DNA of 38,751 nt from NCBI GenBank assembly GCA_005879205.1, contig VBLD01000111.1:1-38751 (forward strand). Reading direction: 5' to 3'. The stretch is from Deltaproteobacteria bacterium (lineage in GTDB: Bacteria; Desulfobacterota; Binatia; DP-6). The notes beneath the pieces were generated by a model. That model was not told the origin of the DNA, searched no databases, and saw only the letters and a program-made list of their open reading frames with translations. Numbering within the stretch: the stretch's first letter is position 1; the number at the start of each line of letters is the position of its first letter. Both the position numbers and the translations under genes were made by a program. Positions 17,175 to 25,694 of this stretch are shown one piece after another.

Positions 17175-17201
17175 TTGACCGGTCCTGGGGGCGAGTATAA
17201 C
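17175..17201 (+). promoter_or_regulatory. Promoter of the ECF transporter operon; -10 shared with the divergent gene
   Basis: On the plus strand TTGACC (17175-17180) is 15 bases from TATAAC (17196-17201), a short spacer with a strong -10. On the minus strand the same bases give TATACT (17199-17194), a strong -10 for the CPBP gene, though without a clear -35. The symmetric AGTATAAC core would open DNA for transcription in both directions. Confidence 0.5.
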
Positions 17202-17227
17202 GCAGCGGCGACCGCAAGGCAGGTACC

Positions 17228-18004
17228 TTGAGCGAACTCTTTCGCATGTGGAGCAACACGCGGATGGTGGTCCTTACGGCCATCTGTGCGGCCCTCTATG
17301 CGGCCATCCTCATTCCCTTCAAGGTCGTGCCCCTGATCCCCGGAATCACCGAGTTCAGGCCCGCCAACGCGATTCCGGTCGTATGCTCGTTCCTCTTCGG
17401 TCCGGCCGCTGCCTGGGGATCGGCGCTGGGGAACCTGATCGGCGACTTCTTCGGCGGTCTCGGGCCGGGAGACCTCTTCGGCTTCCTGGCGAACCTGCTC
17501 TATGGCCTCGTCCCCTATGCGGTCTGGGAAGCCGTGACCGACGCGCCGCCCGTGCCGGAGGGCCCCCTCGCCTCGCTCGGCCTGCTACTCGTCATGGGGG
17601 TGGCCGCCATGCTCTGTGCCACGGTGGTGGGCTGGGGGCTGCACCTCCTCGGGTTCCACCCGTTCACGGTCCTCGGCACCGTCGTGCTGATGAACAACCT
17701 CGTGGTGGCCGTCGTGCTCGCCCCCTTCCTGCTCGCGGTGCTCTACCCCCGGGTGCGGCGCGCGCGGCTCCTCTACCGGGACCTCCTCGGCCCCCGCCGC
17801 CCGCTCCCGCGCTGGCGGGCCGCGCTCGGCGCCACGCTCGTCCTGGTCGGAACGTGCACGGCGTTCGCGGCCGGGGAGCTGATCGCGGGCGGGCGCTGGG
17901 TGGCGCCGTGGGCAGCGTATGAGACGGCGAGCCGGCGCCTCGAGGTCGGCCTCGGGCTCCTGCCCCTCCTGGGCCTTGCCATCGTCGGCCTGGCGCTCCT
18001 GTGA
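17228..18004 (+). CDS. ECF transporter S component (substrate unknown)
   Basis: 258 residues with about six or seven membrane helices. The N-terminal MVVLTAICAALYAAILIPFK and FRPANAIPVVCSFLFGPAAA, then WGSALGNLIGDFFGG, show the small-residue-rich helices typical of substrate-binding S components of energy-coupling-factor importers. It is followed without a gap by the fused ATPase (GTGA overlap) and EcfT, forming a dedicated (group I) ECF system. The TTG at 17228 has AAGGCAGG nearby; ATG 17246 is the alternative. There is no riboswitch or neighbouring vitamin gene to indicate the substrate; a vitamin, nucleobase-like compound or metal are all possible. Confidence 0.8.
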   Translation: MSELFRMWSNTRMVVLTAICAALYAAILIPFKVVPLIPGITEFRPANAIPVVCSFLFGPAAAWGSALGNLIGDFFGGLGPGDLFGFLANLLYGLVPYAVWEAVTDAPPVPEGPLASLGLLLVMGVAAMLCATVVGWGLHLLGFHPFTVLGTVVLMNNLVVAVVLAPFLLAVLYPRVRRARLLYRDLLGPRRPLPRWRAALGATLVLVGTCTAFAAGELIAGGRWVAPWAAYETASRRLEVGLGLLPLLGLAIVGLALL

Positions 18005-19689
18005 CGCGCGCGACCGCCGGCGTCGCCTCTGCCGTCACGGTCCGCGACCTCGGCTGCACCTATGCGGGGGCGACGCGCCCGGCGCTCGACGGCCTGACGT
18101 GCGAGCTGCCGGCCGGTGGCCTGGCCGTCGTCATGGGCGCGACGGGGGCGGGCAAGTCGACGCTCGCCCGCTGTCTCACCCGCCTCGTGCCCTGCTTCCT
18201 GCCTGCCGACCTCCGCGGCGAGATCCGGCTGCTCGGGCAGCCGATCGACGGCGCCCGCGTCGGCGCGCTCGCCGGCACGATAGGGATGGTCTTCCAGGAC
18301 TTCGAGGCCCAGCTCTTCTCGACCGACGTGACCCAGGAGATCGTCTTCGGCCTCGAGCACACCGGTGTCGCGCCCGACCAGATACCGGAGCGGGTGACCC
18401 GCGCGCTCGCCGCCGTCGGGCTCGCCGGCTTCGAGGGACGCGATCCGACCACGCTCTCGGGCGGGGAGAAGCAGCGGCTCGCGATCGCCGGGCTGCTCGC
18501 GCTCCGCCCGCCCATCATGGTGCTCGACGAGCCCACCACCGACCTCGACCCCACCGGGCGCGCCGAGGTGTTCGACGTGCTCGGCAGGCTCCGCGCCGAG
18601 GGCCTCTCGCTGGTCCTCATCGAGCACGACACGGCGGCGGCCGCCGCCGCCGACCTGCTCGTCCTGCTGCGCGACGGCCGGATCGCGGCGAGCGGCGCAC
18701 CGGCGCGCCTCCTGGCGGACGTCGATGCGTGTCTCGCCGCGGGCGTACGGCCGCCCGACGTCTGCCGCGTCTTCGCCATGCTCGGTCTCGTCGAGCCGCC
18801 GCTCGACGTGACGGCGGCCGCCGAACGGCTGCGGGCGCGCGGGCTCGTGCCTCGGGTCTCCGACGAGCCCGTGAGCAGGCCAGCTGCGGGATCGGCGATC
18901 ATCGAGATGCGCGGACTCGGCCACCGCTACCCCGACGGCCGGCGCGCTCTCGCCGACGTGAGCCTGAGCATCGGGCGCGGCGAGTTCATCGCCCTCGTCG
19001 GTCCCAACGGCTCGGGTAAGACGACGCTCGCCAAGCACCTGAACGGGCTCCTCGCGCCGACCGAGGGGCGGGTGACGCTCGAGGGACGCGACGTGGCCGG
19101 CCTGCCGCTCGAGACGCTCGCCCAGCGGGTCGGCTACGTCTTCCAGGACCCGGATCATCAGCTCTTCGCGGCGACGGTCGCCGAGGAGGTGGCCTTCGGG
19201 CCCCAGAACGTCGGCCTTCCCGCCGCCGAGGTCGAGGCGCGCGTCGCGGAGGCGCTGGCCGCCGTCGAGCTCCGCGAGCGCGACGCCGACCCGTTCCTTC
19301 TCGACAAGGGCGCCCGGCAGCGCCTCGCCGTCGCCGCGATCCTCGCGCTCCGCCCCGACGTCCTGGTGCTCGACGAGCCGACGACGGGCCTCGATTTCCG
19401 CGAGCAGGAGCGCATGCTCGACCTGCTCGACCGGCTCCATGCAGCGGGACGCACGGTCATCATCATCACGCACACGCCGTGGGTGATTGCCGAGCATGCC
19501 CGGCGCGTGGTGCTGCTGAAGGGCGGACGGATCCGCTACGACGGGCCGCTGCGCCCGTTCTTCGCCGACGAGGGGCTGGCGGCGGAGGCCGCCTTCCGGC
19601 CGCCCGAGGTGACGCGCCTCGGACGCCTCCTCGGCTGCACGCCCCTCTCCGTCGCGGAGCTGGTCGCCTGGATCGGGCGGGGCGCCTGA
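18001..19689 (+). CDS. ECF transporter ATPase, two nucleotide-binding domains fused (EcfA-EcfA')
   Basis: 562 residues. NBD1 has Walker A GATGAGKST, signature LSGGEKQRL and Walker B IMVLDEPTTDLDP. NBD2 starts near residue 300 with Walker A GPNGSGKTT and has Walker B VLVLDEPTTGLD, but its signature is LDKGARQRLA instead of LSGGQ. Two adjacent CbiO/EcfA domains in one chain supply both motor subunits of the energizing module. One of the two composite ATP sites therefore has a non-canonical signature loop. The GTG start overlaps the S-component stop, and EcfT begins five bases after the stop. Confidence 0.92.
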   Translation: MTRATAGVASAVTVRDLGCTYAGATRPALDGLTCELPAGGLAVVMGATGAGKSTLARCLTRLVPCFLPADLRGEIRLLGQPIDGARVGALAGTIGMVFQDFEAQLFSTDVTQEIVFGLEHTGVAPDQIPERVTRALAAVGLAGFEGRDPTTLSGGEKQRLAIAGLLALRPPIMVLDEPTTDLDPTGRAEVFDVLGRLRAEGLSLVLIEHDTAAAAAADLLVLLRDGRIAASGAPARLLADVDACLAAGVRPPDVCRVFAMLGLVEPPLDVTAAAERLRARGLVPRVSDEPVSRPAAGSAIIEMRGLGHRYPDGRRALADVSLSIGRGEFIALVGPNGSGKTTLAKHLNGLLAPTEGRVTLEGRDVAGLPLETLAQRVGYVFQDPDHQLFAATVAEEVAFGPQNVGLPAAEVEARVAEALAAVELRERDADPFLLDKGARQRLAVAAILALRPDVLVLDEPTTGLDFREQERMLDLLDRLHAAGRTVIIITHTPWVIAEHARRVVLLKGGRIRYDGPLRPFFADEGLAAEAAFRPPEVTRLGRLLGCTPLSVAELVAWIGRGA

Positions 19690-19693
19690 CGCC

Positions 19694-20458
19694 GTGGCGC
19701 TCACCCTGTACGTCGCGGCGCCGACTCCGCTGCACCGCCTGCACCCGGTCACCAAGCTCGGGCTCCTCGCCGCCTTCGTGGTCGCGGCCTTCATGGTCGA
19801 CCGTCCGCTCCTCCTCGTGCCGCTCGCGGCGGTGATCGCCGTCCTGATGGTGCTCGCCCGCGCCCTGCCGAACGTGCGCCGGCTCCGGGTGATGTTCCTC
19901 CTCGTCTTCTTCTTCACGCTCGTCGTCTGGACGTTCTTCTACCAGTCGGTCCTCGTGCCGACGTATGGCGGCTTTCTCTACGGCCTCTCGACGGCGATCC
20001 GGCTCGACACCTTCCTCGCCACCGGCATCCTCTTCCTGAGCACCACGCGCGTCGAGGAGGTGGCGTATGCGCTCGGCCGGCTCGGCCTGCCCTACACGAT
20101 GGGTTTCACGCTGACGCTCGCCTTTCGCCTCGTGCCGGTGTTCTTCGACGCGGCGCTGAGCGTCGTCCAGGCGCAGCGCTGCCGCGGCCTCGAATTCGGG
20201 CGCGGCGGCGTGGTCGCCCGGCTCCGCCGCTTCGTGCCGGTCATCGTGCCGGTGCTGATCGGCGCTCTCCGGCGCGCCGATCGCATGGCGATGGCGCTCG
20301 AGCTGCGCGGCTTCAACTCCGGCCGGCCGCGCACGACGTACCTGCGCGCGCGCGCCGGCGCCGCCGACGTGCTTGCCGGCACGCTCGCGGTCGCGACGGT
20401 GGCGACATACGTCGTGCTGTGGGCCGCCGGCATCGGCACGCTCGCGGCGCATCCTTGA
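19694..20458 (+). CDS. ECF transporter transmembrane component EcfT
   Basis: 254 residues. Membrane helices at the N-terminus (KLGLLAAFVVAAFM, LLLVPLAAVIAVLMVLA) and in VMFLLVFFFTLVVWTFFY are followed by two cytoplasmic coupling helices carrying the Ala-Arg-Gly type motifs AQRCRG and ALELRG, which dock on the EcfA ATPases. A final membrane helix ends the protein. It completes the S-AA'-T cassette. GTG 19694 is five bases after the ATPase stop. The stop codon lies within the -35 box of the following fabF promoter. Confidence 0.92.
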   Translation: MALTLYVAAPTPLHRLHPVTKLGLLAAFVVAAFMVDRPLLLVPLAAVIAVLMVLARALPNVRRLRVMFLLVFFFTLVVWTFFYQSVLVPTYGGFLYGLSTAIRLDTFLATGILFLSTTRVEEVAYALGRLGLPYTMGFTLTLAFRLVPVFFDAALSVVQAQRCRGLEFGRGGVVARLRRFVPVIVPVLIGALRRADRMAMALELRGFNSGRPRTTYLRARAGAADVLAGTLAVATVATYVVLWAAGIGTLAAHP

Positions 20459-20483
20459 CACCCCTGCCCCCCCTTCCTATCGT
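20455..20483 (+). promoter_or_regulatory. Predicted promoter of fabF (leaderless arrangement)
   Basis: TTGACA (20455-20460) overlaps the ecfT stop, with a 17-base spacer and TATCGT (20478-20483). The start site would be about 20490, directly at the TTG (20491) that appears to begin fabF, so the message may be leaderless. Confidence 0.55.
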
Positions 20484-20490
20484 GCCGTCC

Positions 20491-21724
20491 TTGAGCGCGA
20501 CGAACCACGCTCGGCCTCGTCACCCCGCTCGGCTGCGGGATCGAGGCGAACTGGGCGAAGCTCGTCGCCGGCCGCTCCGGCATCGGACCGATCACGCGCT
20601 TCAACGCGTCGGGGCTGCCGGCGCGCGTCGCGGGTGAAGTGCGGGGCTTCGAGCCCGAGCGCTACATGGAACGCAAAGACTTGAAGAAGATGGACATCTT
20701 CATCCAGTACGCGCTCGCGGCGGCGCAGATGGCGGTCGAGGACGCCGGGTTGCCGTCGCCGGTCCCGGGGCCCGAGCGCACCGGGGTGATCGTGGGCGTC
20801 GGTATGGGAGGGATCGCGAGCCTCGAGGAAGCCTATCTGCTCTTCGCGGCCGGCAACCTCCGCCGCGTCTCACCCTTCTTCATCCCGAAGCTCATCCCGA
20901 ACATGGCGTCGGGACAGATCGCGCTCCGCATCGGCGCGCGCGGCCCGAACTACGCGACGACGAGCGCCTGCGCCTCGGGCGCGCACGCCATCGGCGAATC
21001 CCTGGTGCTCATACGTGACGGCCGCCAGGACGTCATGGTCGCGGGCGGCGCCGAGGCCCCCGTGTGCCTGCTCGGCGTCGGGGGCTTCAGCGCGATGCGC
21101 GCGCTCACCACGAGCTTCAACGACGAGCCCGAACGCGCGAGCCGGCCGTTCGACGCCCGCCGCGACGGCTTCGTCATCGCGGAGGGTTCGGGCGTCCTGG
21201 TCCTCGAGGAGCTCGAGCATGCGCGGCGGCGTGGCGCGCGCATCTACGCCGAGGTGGCCGGCTACGGCGCCAACTGCGACGCGTACCACATGACGCAGCC
21301 CGCGCCGGAAGGAGAGGGGGCCGCGCAGTGCATGGCGCTGGCGCTGGCCGACGCGGGCGTGGCCGTGGAGGAGATCGGCTACGTGAACGCCCACGGGACG
21401 GGCACACCGTACAACGACGCGGCGGAGACCCGGGCGCTCCACAGGGTGTTCGGGCGGCATGCCGCGCGCGTCGCCGTGAGTTCGACGAAGTCGATGACGG
21501 GCCACCTGCTCGGCGCAGCCGGCACCGTCGAGGCGGCCTACACGGTGCTGGCGCTCGGCCACGGCATCGTGCCGCCCACCATCAACCTCGACGAGCCCGA
21601 TCCCGCCTGCGACCTCGACTACGTGCCGCACGAGGCGCGGCGCGCGCCGGTGGACGTCGCGATGTCCAACTCCTTCGGGTTCGGCGGCACGAACGTCTCG
21701 CTCGTCTTCCGGCGCGCCGACTAG
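20491..21724 (+). CDS. fabF: 3-oxoacyl-ACP synthase II, 5' end frameshifted
   Basis: A condensing enzyme of fatty-acid elongation. The main frame shows LVTPLGCGIEANWAKLVAGR near the N-terminus, the catalytic Cys in TTSACASGAHAIGES, and the histidines in NAHGTGTPYND and STKSMTGHLLGAAGT; it ends with NSFGFGGTNVSLVFR. The frame is open only from 20495. The expected start TTG (20491) is in a different frame, and the usual first strand (RRVVVTGLG) is shortened, implying loss of roughly 8-11 bases near 20497-20509. The first in-frame start is GTG 20639 (361 residues), which would omit about 43 conserved residues. It could be an assembly error or a real lesion. It precedes the ArsA pair by six bases. 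Confidence 0.85.
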
Positions 21725-21730
21725 CTAGCC

Positions 21731-22705
21731 ATGCTCGGCGCCATGCTCGACCGCCGGCTCCACTTCGTCGTCGGCAAGGGCGGCGTCGGCAAGACGACGG
21801 TGGCCGCGGCCCTCGCCCGGCTGCTCGCACGCCGCGGCCGGCGCACCCTCGCGATCGAGGTCGACGACGCCCGGCGGTTGTCGGCGCTGCTCGGCGCGAG
21901 CGGTACGACCGGGACGCCGACGGTGGTCGCGCCCGGCCTCTCGGTGGTCGCGATCGAGGGCCGCGCCGCGCTCGAGGAGTACCTCGGGCTCATCATCCCG
22001 GTGAAGCGGCTGCTCGCCACGATCTTCTCGAGCCGCATCTACCAGTACTTCGTGGCGGCGGCGCCGGGGCTGAAGGAGCTCATGACGGTCGGCAAGATCT
22101 GGTACGAGACCACGCGCCAGGAACGCGGGCGACCGCTGTGGGACGCGGTCGTGGTCGACGCGCCGGCCACCGGCCACAGCGTGCAGTATCTCCGCATGCC
22201 GCAGGCCGCGCGCGACACCTTCGGCGCCGGCCTCGTGCAGCGCGAGGCCGCGAAGGTGGTCGAGCTCCTGCGCGACCCGCGCACCACGGCCGTGCACCTC
22301 GTGACCCTTGCCGAGGAGATGCCGGTCGCCGAGACGCTCGAGACGCACGCGGAGCTCGTGGGTTCGCTCGCCATGCCGGTCGGCTCCGTGATCGTGAACC
22401 GGGTCCACCACCGCCGCTTTTCTCCCGCCGCCCTGGCCGCGCTGCGTGAGGCCGCCAGGCGGGTCGGGGCCGAGGAGCGCGCGCTGGTGCGCGCGGTGTG
22501 CGAGCGCGCCGCCGAGGAGAGCGGCTGGTCCGAGATCAACGCCGCGTACCTCACACGCCTGCGCGCCGCCATTCGCGACGTGCCGATCGTCGAGCTGCCC
22601 TTCCTCTTCGTCGAGGAGTTCGATCGCGGCGAGGTCGACCGCCTGTCGGGCGAGCTAGAGACGGCGAGTCCCGGACGGGCGGCGGTGTCCGCGCTCCGAC
22701 CATGA
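21731..22705 (+). CDS. ArsA/GET3-family ATPase, first of a pair
   Basis: 324 residues with the deviant Walker A VVGKGGVGKTT, where the signature lysine K16 precedes G17-G18-V-G-K21. A switch region VDAPATGH follows, then the SVIVNRV segment that reads adenine. One ATPase domain, soluble, no arsenite-binding cysteine cluster visible. In mycobacteria adjacent Get3-like ATPases (BagA/BagB, Rv3679-Rv3680) form a heteromer; the same head-to-tail pair with ATGA overlap occurs here. A role in membrane-protein or envelope handling is inferred from that precedent; arsenite export is less likely because no arsB-like pump is present. Confidence 0.85.
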   Translation: MLGAMLDRRLHFVVGKGGVGKTTVAAALARLLARRGRRTLAIEVDDARRLSALLGASGTTGTPTVVAPGLSVVAIEGRAALEEYLGLIIPVKRLLATIFSSRIYQYFVAAAPGLKELMTVGKIWYETTRQERGRPLWDAVVVDAPATGHSVQYLRMPQAARDTFGAGLVQREAAKVVELLRDPRTTAVHLVTLAEEMPVAETLETHAELVGSLAMPVGSVIVNRVHHRRFSPAALAALREAARRVGAEERALVRAVCERAAEESGWSEINAAYLTRLRAAIRDVPIVELPFLFVEEFDRGEVDRLSGELETASPGRAAVSALRP

Positions 22706-23865
22706 CGCTCGGCGACCTCGTCGCGCGCCATCAGATCGTCATCTCCGCCGGCAGCGGTGGCGTCGGCAAGACGACGGTGGCCGCGTCGCTGGCGCTCTGG
22801 GGGGCGCTCGAAGGGCGGCGTGCCGTCGTGCTGACCATCGACCCGGCCCGCCGGCTCGCCAGCTCGCTCGGCCTCGCGTCGCTCGGCAGCGGGGAACGCG
22901 ACATCCCGGCCGAGCACTTCCGCGCCCAGGGCCTCGCGCCGAAGGGCACGCTCGCCGCGATGATGCTCGACCAGAAGGGGGCGTGGGATGCCCTCGTCGA
23001 GCGGCACGCGCCGCCCGAGGCGCGCGACCGCATCCTCACCAACCGGTTCTACCAGCACCTCTCGCAGAGCTTCGCGGGCTCGTACGAGTACATGGCGATC
23101 GAGCAGCTCTGCGCGCTGGCCGAGAGCGGCCGCTACGACCTGATCGTGGTCGACACCCCGCCGACGCGCCACGCGCTCGACTTCCTCGAGGCCCCGCGCC
23201 GGATCGCCGACTTCCTCGACCGCAAGATCATCAAATGGTTCGTGCGCCCGTACTTCTCGGCGGGCTGGTCGGCGCTGCGCGCCATGAACCGCACCGCCGG
23301 CTTTCTGCTTCGCCGCCTCGAGCAGGCCACCGGCATCGCGGCGCTGGCCGAGATCTCGGACTTCTTCTCGAACATGAGCGGGCTCTTCGAGAACTTCCAG
23401 ACGCGCATCGACCGCGCCCACGAGATCCTGCGCGCGCCGGGGACCGCGTTCGTCCTCGTCTCGAGTCCCGAGGAGCAGGTGCTGGGCGACGCGGAGTACC
23501 TCTCGAGCAAGATGGCCGCGCTGCGCATGCCGCTCAAGGGCGTGGTGCTGAACCGCGTCCACGCCGAGTTCCGTCCCGCCCGCCGCGGGCGCGGCCGGGA
23601 CGAGATCGGCCCCGAGGAGGTGGAGCAGGTCGCGGATCTGGTCGCGCAGATCGTCGGCGCTCCGGAGGCGCGAGAGCTGGCCGCCAACTTCGTCGACTAT
23701 CAGGCGCTCGCACGCGGCGAGTCGCTGCGCATCGAGCAGTTCCGCGCCGGCCTTCCACGCGGCGTGCCGGTCGTGCACGTGCCGAACTTCGCCCGCGACG
23801 TGCACGATCTCGCGAGCCTCGCCGGCATGCATGCTCATCTGTTCGGGGTGCGCGCGGCAGCCTGA
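22702..23865 (+). CDS. ArsA/GET3-family ATPase, second of a pair (signature Lys replaced)
   Basis: 387 residues from ATG 22702, which overlaps the first ATPase stop. Walker A reads SAGSGGVGKTT: the signature lysine of the deviant motif is Ser18, while the catalytic-loop K23 is kept. TIDPARRLASSLGL, VVDTPPTRHALDFLEAP (switch) and GVVLNRVHAEF match the anion-transporting ATPase family. A hydrophobic/amphipathic central segment (IIKWFVRPYFSAGWSALRAM) could bind clients or membrane. The asymmetry with its partner suggests a heterodimer in which this subunit does not supply the trans lysine. Confidence 0.87.
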   Translation: MTLGDLVARHQIVISAGSGGVGKTTVAASLALWGALEGRRAVVLTIDPARRLASSLGLASLGSGERDIPAEHFRAQGLAPKGTLAAMMLDQKGAWDALVERHAPPEARDRILTNRFYQHLSQSFAGSYEYMAIEQLCALAESGRYDLIVVDTPPTRHALDFLEAPRRIADFLDRKIIKWFVRPYFSAGWSALRAMNRTAGFLLRRLEQATGIAALAEISDFFSNMSGLFENFQTRIDRAHEILRAPGTAFVLVSSPEEQVLGDAEYLSSKMAALRMPLKGVVLNRVHAEFRPARRGRGRDEIGPEEVEQVADLVAQIVGAPEARELAANFVDYQALARGESLRIEQFRAGLPRGVPVVHVPNFARDVHDLASLAGMHAHLFGVRAAA

Positions 23866-23876
23866 GCTCGCCCGGG

Positions 23877-23905
23877 TTGACGGACCGACGCAGGAATGGC
23901 TTAAC
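23877..23905 (+). promoter_or_regulatory. Predicted promoter of the CHRD protein
   Basis: TTGACG (23877-23882), 17 bases, then CTTAAC (23900-23905; three of six match the -10 consensus). The leader runs about 38 bases to ATG 23951 and carries a strong ribosome-binding site, AGAGGAGGAG. Confidence 0.4.
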
Positions 23906-23950
23906 GCACCCGGCCCCTCGAACGTCATTCGGAGCAGAGGAGGAGTGAAA

Positions 23951-24388
23951 ATGAACGGACGCTGTGTGAGAGCTTTTCTTGCGGCGATGCTAGTGGGCGG
24001 GTTCTACGCCGCCCCGGTGCGTGCGGCCACCAAGACCTTCTTTGCGGTGCTCAACGGTGGCCAGGAGACTCCGGCCACCGACACCGACGCCTTCGGGGTG
24101 GCCTACTTCACCTTCGACGACAAGTCGCTGTCGCTCTGCTACTCGGTCACCTTCATCCGTCTCAGCACCACCGAGACGGCGGCGCACATTCACGGGCCGG
24201 GCGCCCCGGGGACTGCGGCGCCGGTTCTCGTCGCGCTCGCCCCGGTGCCCGGCAACCCGAAGAACGGCTGCGTCACGCTGCCGAAGGCAAACAAGAAGGA
24301 CCTCAAGCGCGGCCTGACGTACGTCAACGTTCACAGCTCGAGGTTCCCGAGCGGGGAGATCCGCGGTCAGCTCATCCCGGTGAAGTAG
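23951..24388 (+). CDS. Secreted CHRD-domain protein
   Basis: 145 residues. Signal peptide (RAFLAAMLVGGFYAAPVRA), then a CHRD (chordin-like) domain: FFAVLNGGQETPATDTDAFG, a strand AYFTFDDKSLSLCYSVTF, AAHIHGPGAPGTAAPVLV and the terminal YVNVHSSRFPSGEIRGQL. The conserved histidines in HIHGP and NVHS are typical of the family, whose bacterial members are exported proteins of poorly known function. Start ATG 23951 follows GAGGAGG. Its last 17 bases overlap the convergent LapAB-like gene. Confidence 0.88.
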   Translation: MNGRCVRAFLAAMLVGGFYAAPVRAATKTFFAVLNGGQETPATDTDAFGVAYFTFDDKSLSLCYSVTFIRLSTTETAAHIHGPGAPGTAAPVLVALAPVPGNPKNGCVTLPKANKKDLKRGLTYVNVHSSRFPSGEIRGQLIPVK

Positions 24389-25694
24389 CGATCGAGGCGC
24401 GCGGCGCGGCCGGCTCGACCGCCAACTCGGCGTCCGCGCGCAGCGTGTCCCACCGCCGGCACGCGGGACAGTAGCCCTCCCAGGCCGGGGCGAGCTGCAG
24501 GCAGGACGCGCAGCGGAACGACGACGCTCCCGCCAGCTGGGGGCCGGCCGCCTGTGCGAAGGCGGCCGAGGCCTGGTCGTGATGCCCCTGCCGGCGGTGG
24601 AGCTCGCCCCAGACGAGGTGGGCGAAGGCGTTTCCGGCCGTGGGCTCGCGCAGCCCGCGCAGCACCTCGCAGGCCTCGTCGAAGCGGTCGTGGAGGACCA
24701 GGAAGCGAGCGAAGAGGAGGGGCAGGGCGCCCGCCCGCGGATGGCGGCGGACGAGCCGCCGATAGACGCGCGCCGTCCGCTCGGGGCGCCGCTCGGCGGC
24801 GTTGGCGCGCTCGATGCGCTCGAGCAGCACCGCGGCCGGGCGATGGCGCGCGCCGCGCTCCCAGACGCGGCGCGCGGCGAGCGTCCGCCCCGCACGGGCG
24901 AGGAGATCCCCGGCCCCGACCCACGCGGGTACGAAGGTCGGATCCTCCCGCGCGAGCGCAACCAGGAGTCGCGCCGCGTGCCGCGGATCGGACTCGGCGA
25001 ACGCCGCCTGGTAGCGGAGGCCGCGCATCATCTGTTGCTCGCGCGCGAGCCCCGACGGCTCGCGCACGCGCAGCAGGAGCTGGCCTTGGATGGAGACCGC
25101 CTCCGGCCAGCGGCCCGCCGCGGCGTAGACGTCACGCAGCCGGCGCGCGAGACGCGGGCTCTCCGGCTGCGCGAGCCGCGCCCGCTCGAGCGCCTCGGCG
25201 GCGGCACGCAGGTCACCGGTGCGCTCGCAGGCCTCGGCCAGGAAGTCGAGGAGTCGCGGATCGAAACCCACGCGCACGAGCCCGTCGTCCGGATCACCCT
25301 CCTGGAGGTAGGTCTCCGCGAGGAGCGCCAGGGCCGGCACATCGGCAGGTACGCCCCCCTCGCCCCGCAGCAGCTCCGTTCGTGCCTGCCCCGAATCCCC
25401 ATGCCAGAGGAGATCGCGCGCGCGGGTCGTCGCCTCCGCGCGCCGCGCATCGCGGCGCAACCGCCGTCGCGCGCGCCACTCCCGCCACCCGCGGAGCCCC
25501 GCGCTCCCCGCCGCGAGGAGCCCCACCGCCGTCCCGCCCGCCGCGAACGCCGCCAGCAGCGCCCCCGCCAGCGGCGCCTGCATCGACCGCCCCGGCGTCA
25601 GCCGCACCACCGTCGGCTCGCCATTCAAGAACACGACGTACCCCGAACCGATCACGAGCAACGCCGCCGCAATCGCCACCACCCACCGCGTCAC
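24372..25694 (-). CDS. LapA-LapB-like fusion: membrane anchor, TPR repeats, C-terminal zinc ribbon
   Basis: 440 residues from a GTG. Two N-terminal membrane helices (VVAIAAALLVIGSGYVVFLNG and APLAGALLAAFAAGGTAVGL) with EPTVVRLTPG between them match LapA (DUF1049). They are followed by a basic linker, repeated TPR-type helices (ALALLAETYLQEGD, FLAEACERTGDLRAAAEALE, LRDVYAAAGRWPEAVSI and others) and a C-terminal rubredoxin-type motif FRCASC...YCPACRRWDTL (two C-x2-C pairs) as in LapB/YciM. In E. coli LapB controls LpxC turnover and lipopolysaccharide assembly. LapA and LapB are normally separate proteins; here one chain has both. It is downstream of rsfS by 71 bases holding short GCGA-rich repeats. 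Confidence 0.8.
   Translation of the reverse strand: MTRWVVAIAAALLVIGSGYVVFLNGEPTVVRLTPGRSMQAPLAGALLAAFAAGGTAVGLLAAGSAGLRGWREWRARRRLRRDARRAEATTRARDLLWHGDSGQARTELLRGEGGVPADVPALALLAETYLQEGDPDDGLVRVGFDPRLLDFLAEACERTGDLRAAAEALERARLAQPESPRLARRLRDVYAAAGRWPEAVSIQGQLLLRVREPSGLAREQQMMRGLRYQAAFAESDPRHAARLLVALAREDPTFVPAWVGAGDLLARAGRTLAARRVWERGARHRPAAVLLERIERANAAERRPERTARVYRRLVRRHPRAGALPLLFARFLVLHDRFDEACEVLRGLREPTAGNAFAHLVWGELHRRQGHHDQASAAFAQAAGPQLAGASSFRCASCLQLAPAWEGYCPACRRWDTLRADAELAVEPAAPRASIATSPG

Noticed and set aside
22498..22702. N-terminal extension of the second ArsA-like ATPase upstream of 22702
   Set aside because: The extension overlaps the first ATPase in another frame; ATG 22702 gives the normal family N-terminus and an ATGA overlap.
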